Assembly: GCA_902774915.1 (NCBI GenBank)
Contig: CACYKH010000010.1
Location: 1 to 64,000 of the forward strand
Direction of reading: 5' to 3'
Origin: an uncultured Lachnospiraceae bacterium
Lineage (GTDB): Bacteria > Bacillota > Clostridia > Lachnospirales > Lachnospiraceae
Length of the DNA stretch: 64,000 nucleotides
Positions 62,628 through 64,000 of this stretch are shown here, piece by piece. Position 1 is the stretch's first letter; every line of letters begins with the position of its first letter. Both the position numbers and the translations under genes were made by a program. The notes beneath the pieces were generated by a model that was given only the letters and a program-made list of their open reading frames with translations, ran no database searches and had not been told where the DNA came from.

Positions 62628-64000
62628 TTATTTGATTCTTAGGGTACGTGTTGCATTTAATACTGCAAGTATCATTACGCCTACATCTGCAAAGATTGCG
62701 AGCCACATATTAGCAATTCCTAAAGCGCCAAGTATGAGGCACAAAACCTTCACAGCTATAGCGAATGTAATATTCTGTTTTACTATCGAAAGAGTTTTTC
62801 GTGATATCTTCATAGCCAGCGAAATCTTTGCTGGGTCATCATCCATAAGTACAACATCCGCAGCCTCTATAGCCGCATCTGAACCCATGGCACCCATGGC
62901 TATTCCAATGTCCGCTCTGGCAAGAACTGGAGCGTCATTAATTCCATCTCCAACAAATGCCAGTCTGTTTTTCTCAGCGTCCTTTCCTCCCGAAGCCTGT
63001 TCTCCAATAAGCTTCTCAACTTCGCTTACTTTATCGCCTGGAAGGAGCTCTGCCCTGTAAGTATTTACTCCAAGACTTTCCGCAACTTTCTTTGCAACCT
63101 TATCTACATCACCAGTAAGCATTACTGTTCTTACACCCTGGTTTCCAAGGTCCTTCATTGCTTTCTCAGATGTACTCTTTATTCTGTCAGATATCACAAT
63201 GCATCCAAGATATTCTGGAACTGCATCATGACCTTCATTCATTACACAGTTATCATCAGATTCACATTTCTGCAATCCTACATAAACTACTGTTCCTTCT
63301 TCATGAGGCGTAATGTTTTTCAGTCCAATACGCTCCATAAGTTTTAGGTTTCCAGCATAGATATGTTCATGTTCAGGAGTTATAACTTCTCTTCCTTCAG
63401 CACCCTGGTGATCTTCACCAGCATATACTTTTACACTGACACCATGACCTGATATTTCCTTAACATCATCAATTCTGGAATTGTTAACATCTTTTTCGAA
63501 GTTTTCTTTATATGCCTTCTGAATTGATTGCGCTATAGGATGGTTTGAGGAGTTTTCGGCATAGGCCGCTTTCTCCATTATATAGTCCTCTGTAATTTCC
63601 TCCTCAGGATATACAGAAACAACCTCAAAAACTCCTTCAGTAAGAGTTCCTGTTTTATCAAAAACTATTGTCCTTACATTTGCCAATACTTCGAGATAGT
63701 TTGAACCTTTTATAAGTATTCCCTTTGATGATGCACATCCTATTCCACCGAAGAAACTAAGTGGTACCGAAATTACAACAGCACATGGACATGATATAAC
63801 GAGAAATGTCAGCGCCCTCATCAACCAGTCTAACCAGTCTGCAGGCATTCCGATTATCAACCTTACGATCGGAGGAAGCAAAAACAGTGCCAAAGCCAGA
63901 TAACATACTATAGGTGTATAATACTTGGCAAACTTTGAAATAAAATTCTCTGCCTTTGCCTTATGCATACTTGAATTCTCAACCAGCTCAAGTATTTTAG
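62628..64000 (-). CDS. Heavy-metal P-type ATPase, 5' end cut by window edge
   Basis: The frame is open through base 64000, upstream of the ATG at 63968, with LELVENSS in frame, so the N-terminus is missing. Visible: the transmembrane metal motif SCPCAVVISVPLSFFGGIG, phosphorylation site DKTGTLTEG, the SSNHPIA nucleotide-binding histidine and GDGINDAPVLARADIGIAMG. The CPC motif with these residues places it in the PIB group (Zn/Cd/Pb exporters such as ZntA/CadA most likely). The nucleotide-binding domain has a Cys/His-containing insert (KCESDDNC then GHD). It ends with the expected two C-terminal helices. Confidence 0.92.
   Translation of the reverse strand, partial: KILELVENSSMHKAKAENFISKFAKYYTPIVCYLALALFLLPPIVRLIIGMPADWLDWLMRALTFLVISCPCAVVISVPLSFFGGIGCASSKGILIKGSNYLEVLANVRTIVFDKTGTLTEGVFEVVSVYPEEEITEDYIMEKAAYAENSSNHPIAQSIQKAYKENFEKDVNNSRIDDVKEISGHGVSVKVYAGEDHQGAEGREVITPEHEHIYAGNLKLMERIGLKNITPHEEGTVVYVGLQKCESDDNCVMNEGHDAVPEYLGCIVISDRIKSTSEKAMKDLGNQGVRTVMLTGDVDKVAKKVAESLGVNTYRAELLPGDKVSEVEKLIGEQASGGKDAEKNRLAFVGDGINDAPVLARADIGIAMGAMGSDAAIEAADVVLMDDDPAKISLAMKISRKTLSIVKQNITFAIAVKVLCLILGALGIANMWLAIFADVGVMILAVLNATRTLRIK

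Overview
This 64 kb window looks like the chromosome of a low-to-moderate GC anaerobic Firmicute of the Lachnospiraceae type (Butyrivibrio, Pseudobutyrivibrio or Roseburia relatives). That placement is inferred from gene content: diguanylate cyclases, YesM/YesN-type two-component proteins, choline-binding-type cell-wall repeats, AddAB, Trk/Ktr potassium uptake and QueH. AGGAGG-type ribosome binding sites, strong -10/-35 promoters and intrinsic terminators with U-tracts also fit. Nearly everything is on the minus strand. I see no rRNA, tRNA, CRISPR array, transposase or integrase.

Region 1 (1-7.3 kb) is a mosaic accessory zone at the 3' end of guaA. The guaA gene here encodes only the ATP-pyrophosphatase half of GMP synthetase. 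Downstream of it lie two displaced copies of the guaA 3' end (2969-3016 and about 776-797). Two copies of an elaborate cloverleaf-like palindromic element are also present (about 647-760 and 6166-6305). Between them sit a diguanylate cyclase, fdhD, a YoaK/DUF1275 membrane protein, a short TetR gene, a CmpB-like membrane protein lacking its first residues, an HD phosphohydrolase and several gene stumps. This is what repeated insertion and decay of islands at a guaA attachment site would leave.

Region 2 (7.3-23 kb) holds a membrane protein, a TrpB2-type tryptophan synthase and a complete pentose uptake, sensing and catabolism cluster. The cluster has an FGGY kinase, AraD, a YesN-like regulator, a YesM-like kinase, an extra sugar-binding lipoprotein next to the kinase, and a YtfQRT-YjfF-like ABC importer. 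Divergent from it is a soluble LacI-type sugar-binding domain fused to GGDEF, which would link sugar sensing to c-di-GMP.

Region 3 (23-39 kb) is mostly housekeeping: RNase HI, Hsp33, QueH, IspF, a HAD phosphatase, a CDP-glycerol transferase-like enzyme, FolC, QueF and the AddAB nuclease-helicase.

Region 4 (39-49 kb) has a phosphoribosyltransferase-like protein and a 1,389-residue protein. The latter contains two tandem copies of a domain with type II PI4-kinase/actin-fragmin-kinase-like catalytic motifs, and it is the most unusual gene here. Two adjacent potassium systems (KtrAB-like and TrkAH) follow.

Region 5 (49-64 kb) carries a CbiK-fold protein apparently missing both metal-binding histidines, a secreted NlpC/P60 cell-wall protein, topoisomerase III and a complete Liv-type ABC importer. 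Upstream of the importer are a double-HTH regulator and a degenerate ATPase. Then come purC and purE (convergent) and a heavy-metal P-type ATPase cut by the window edge.
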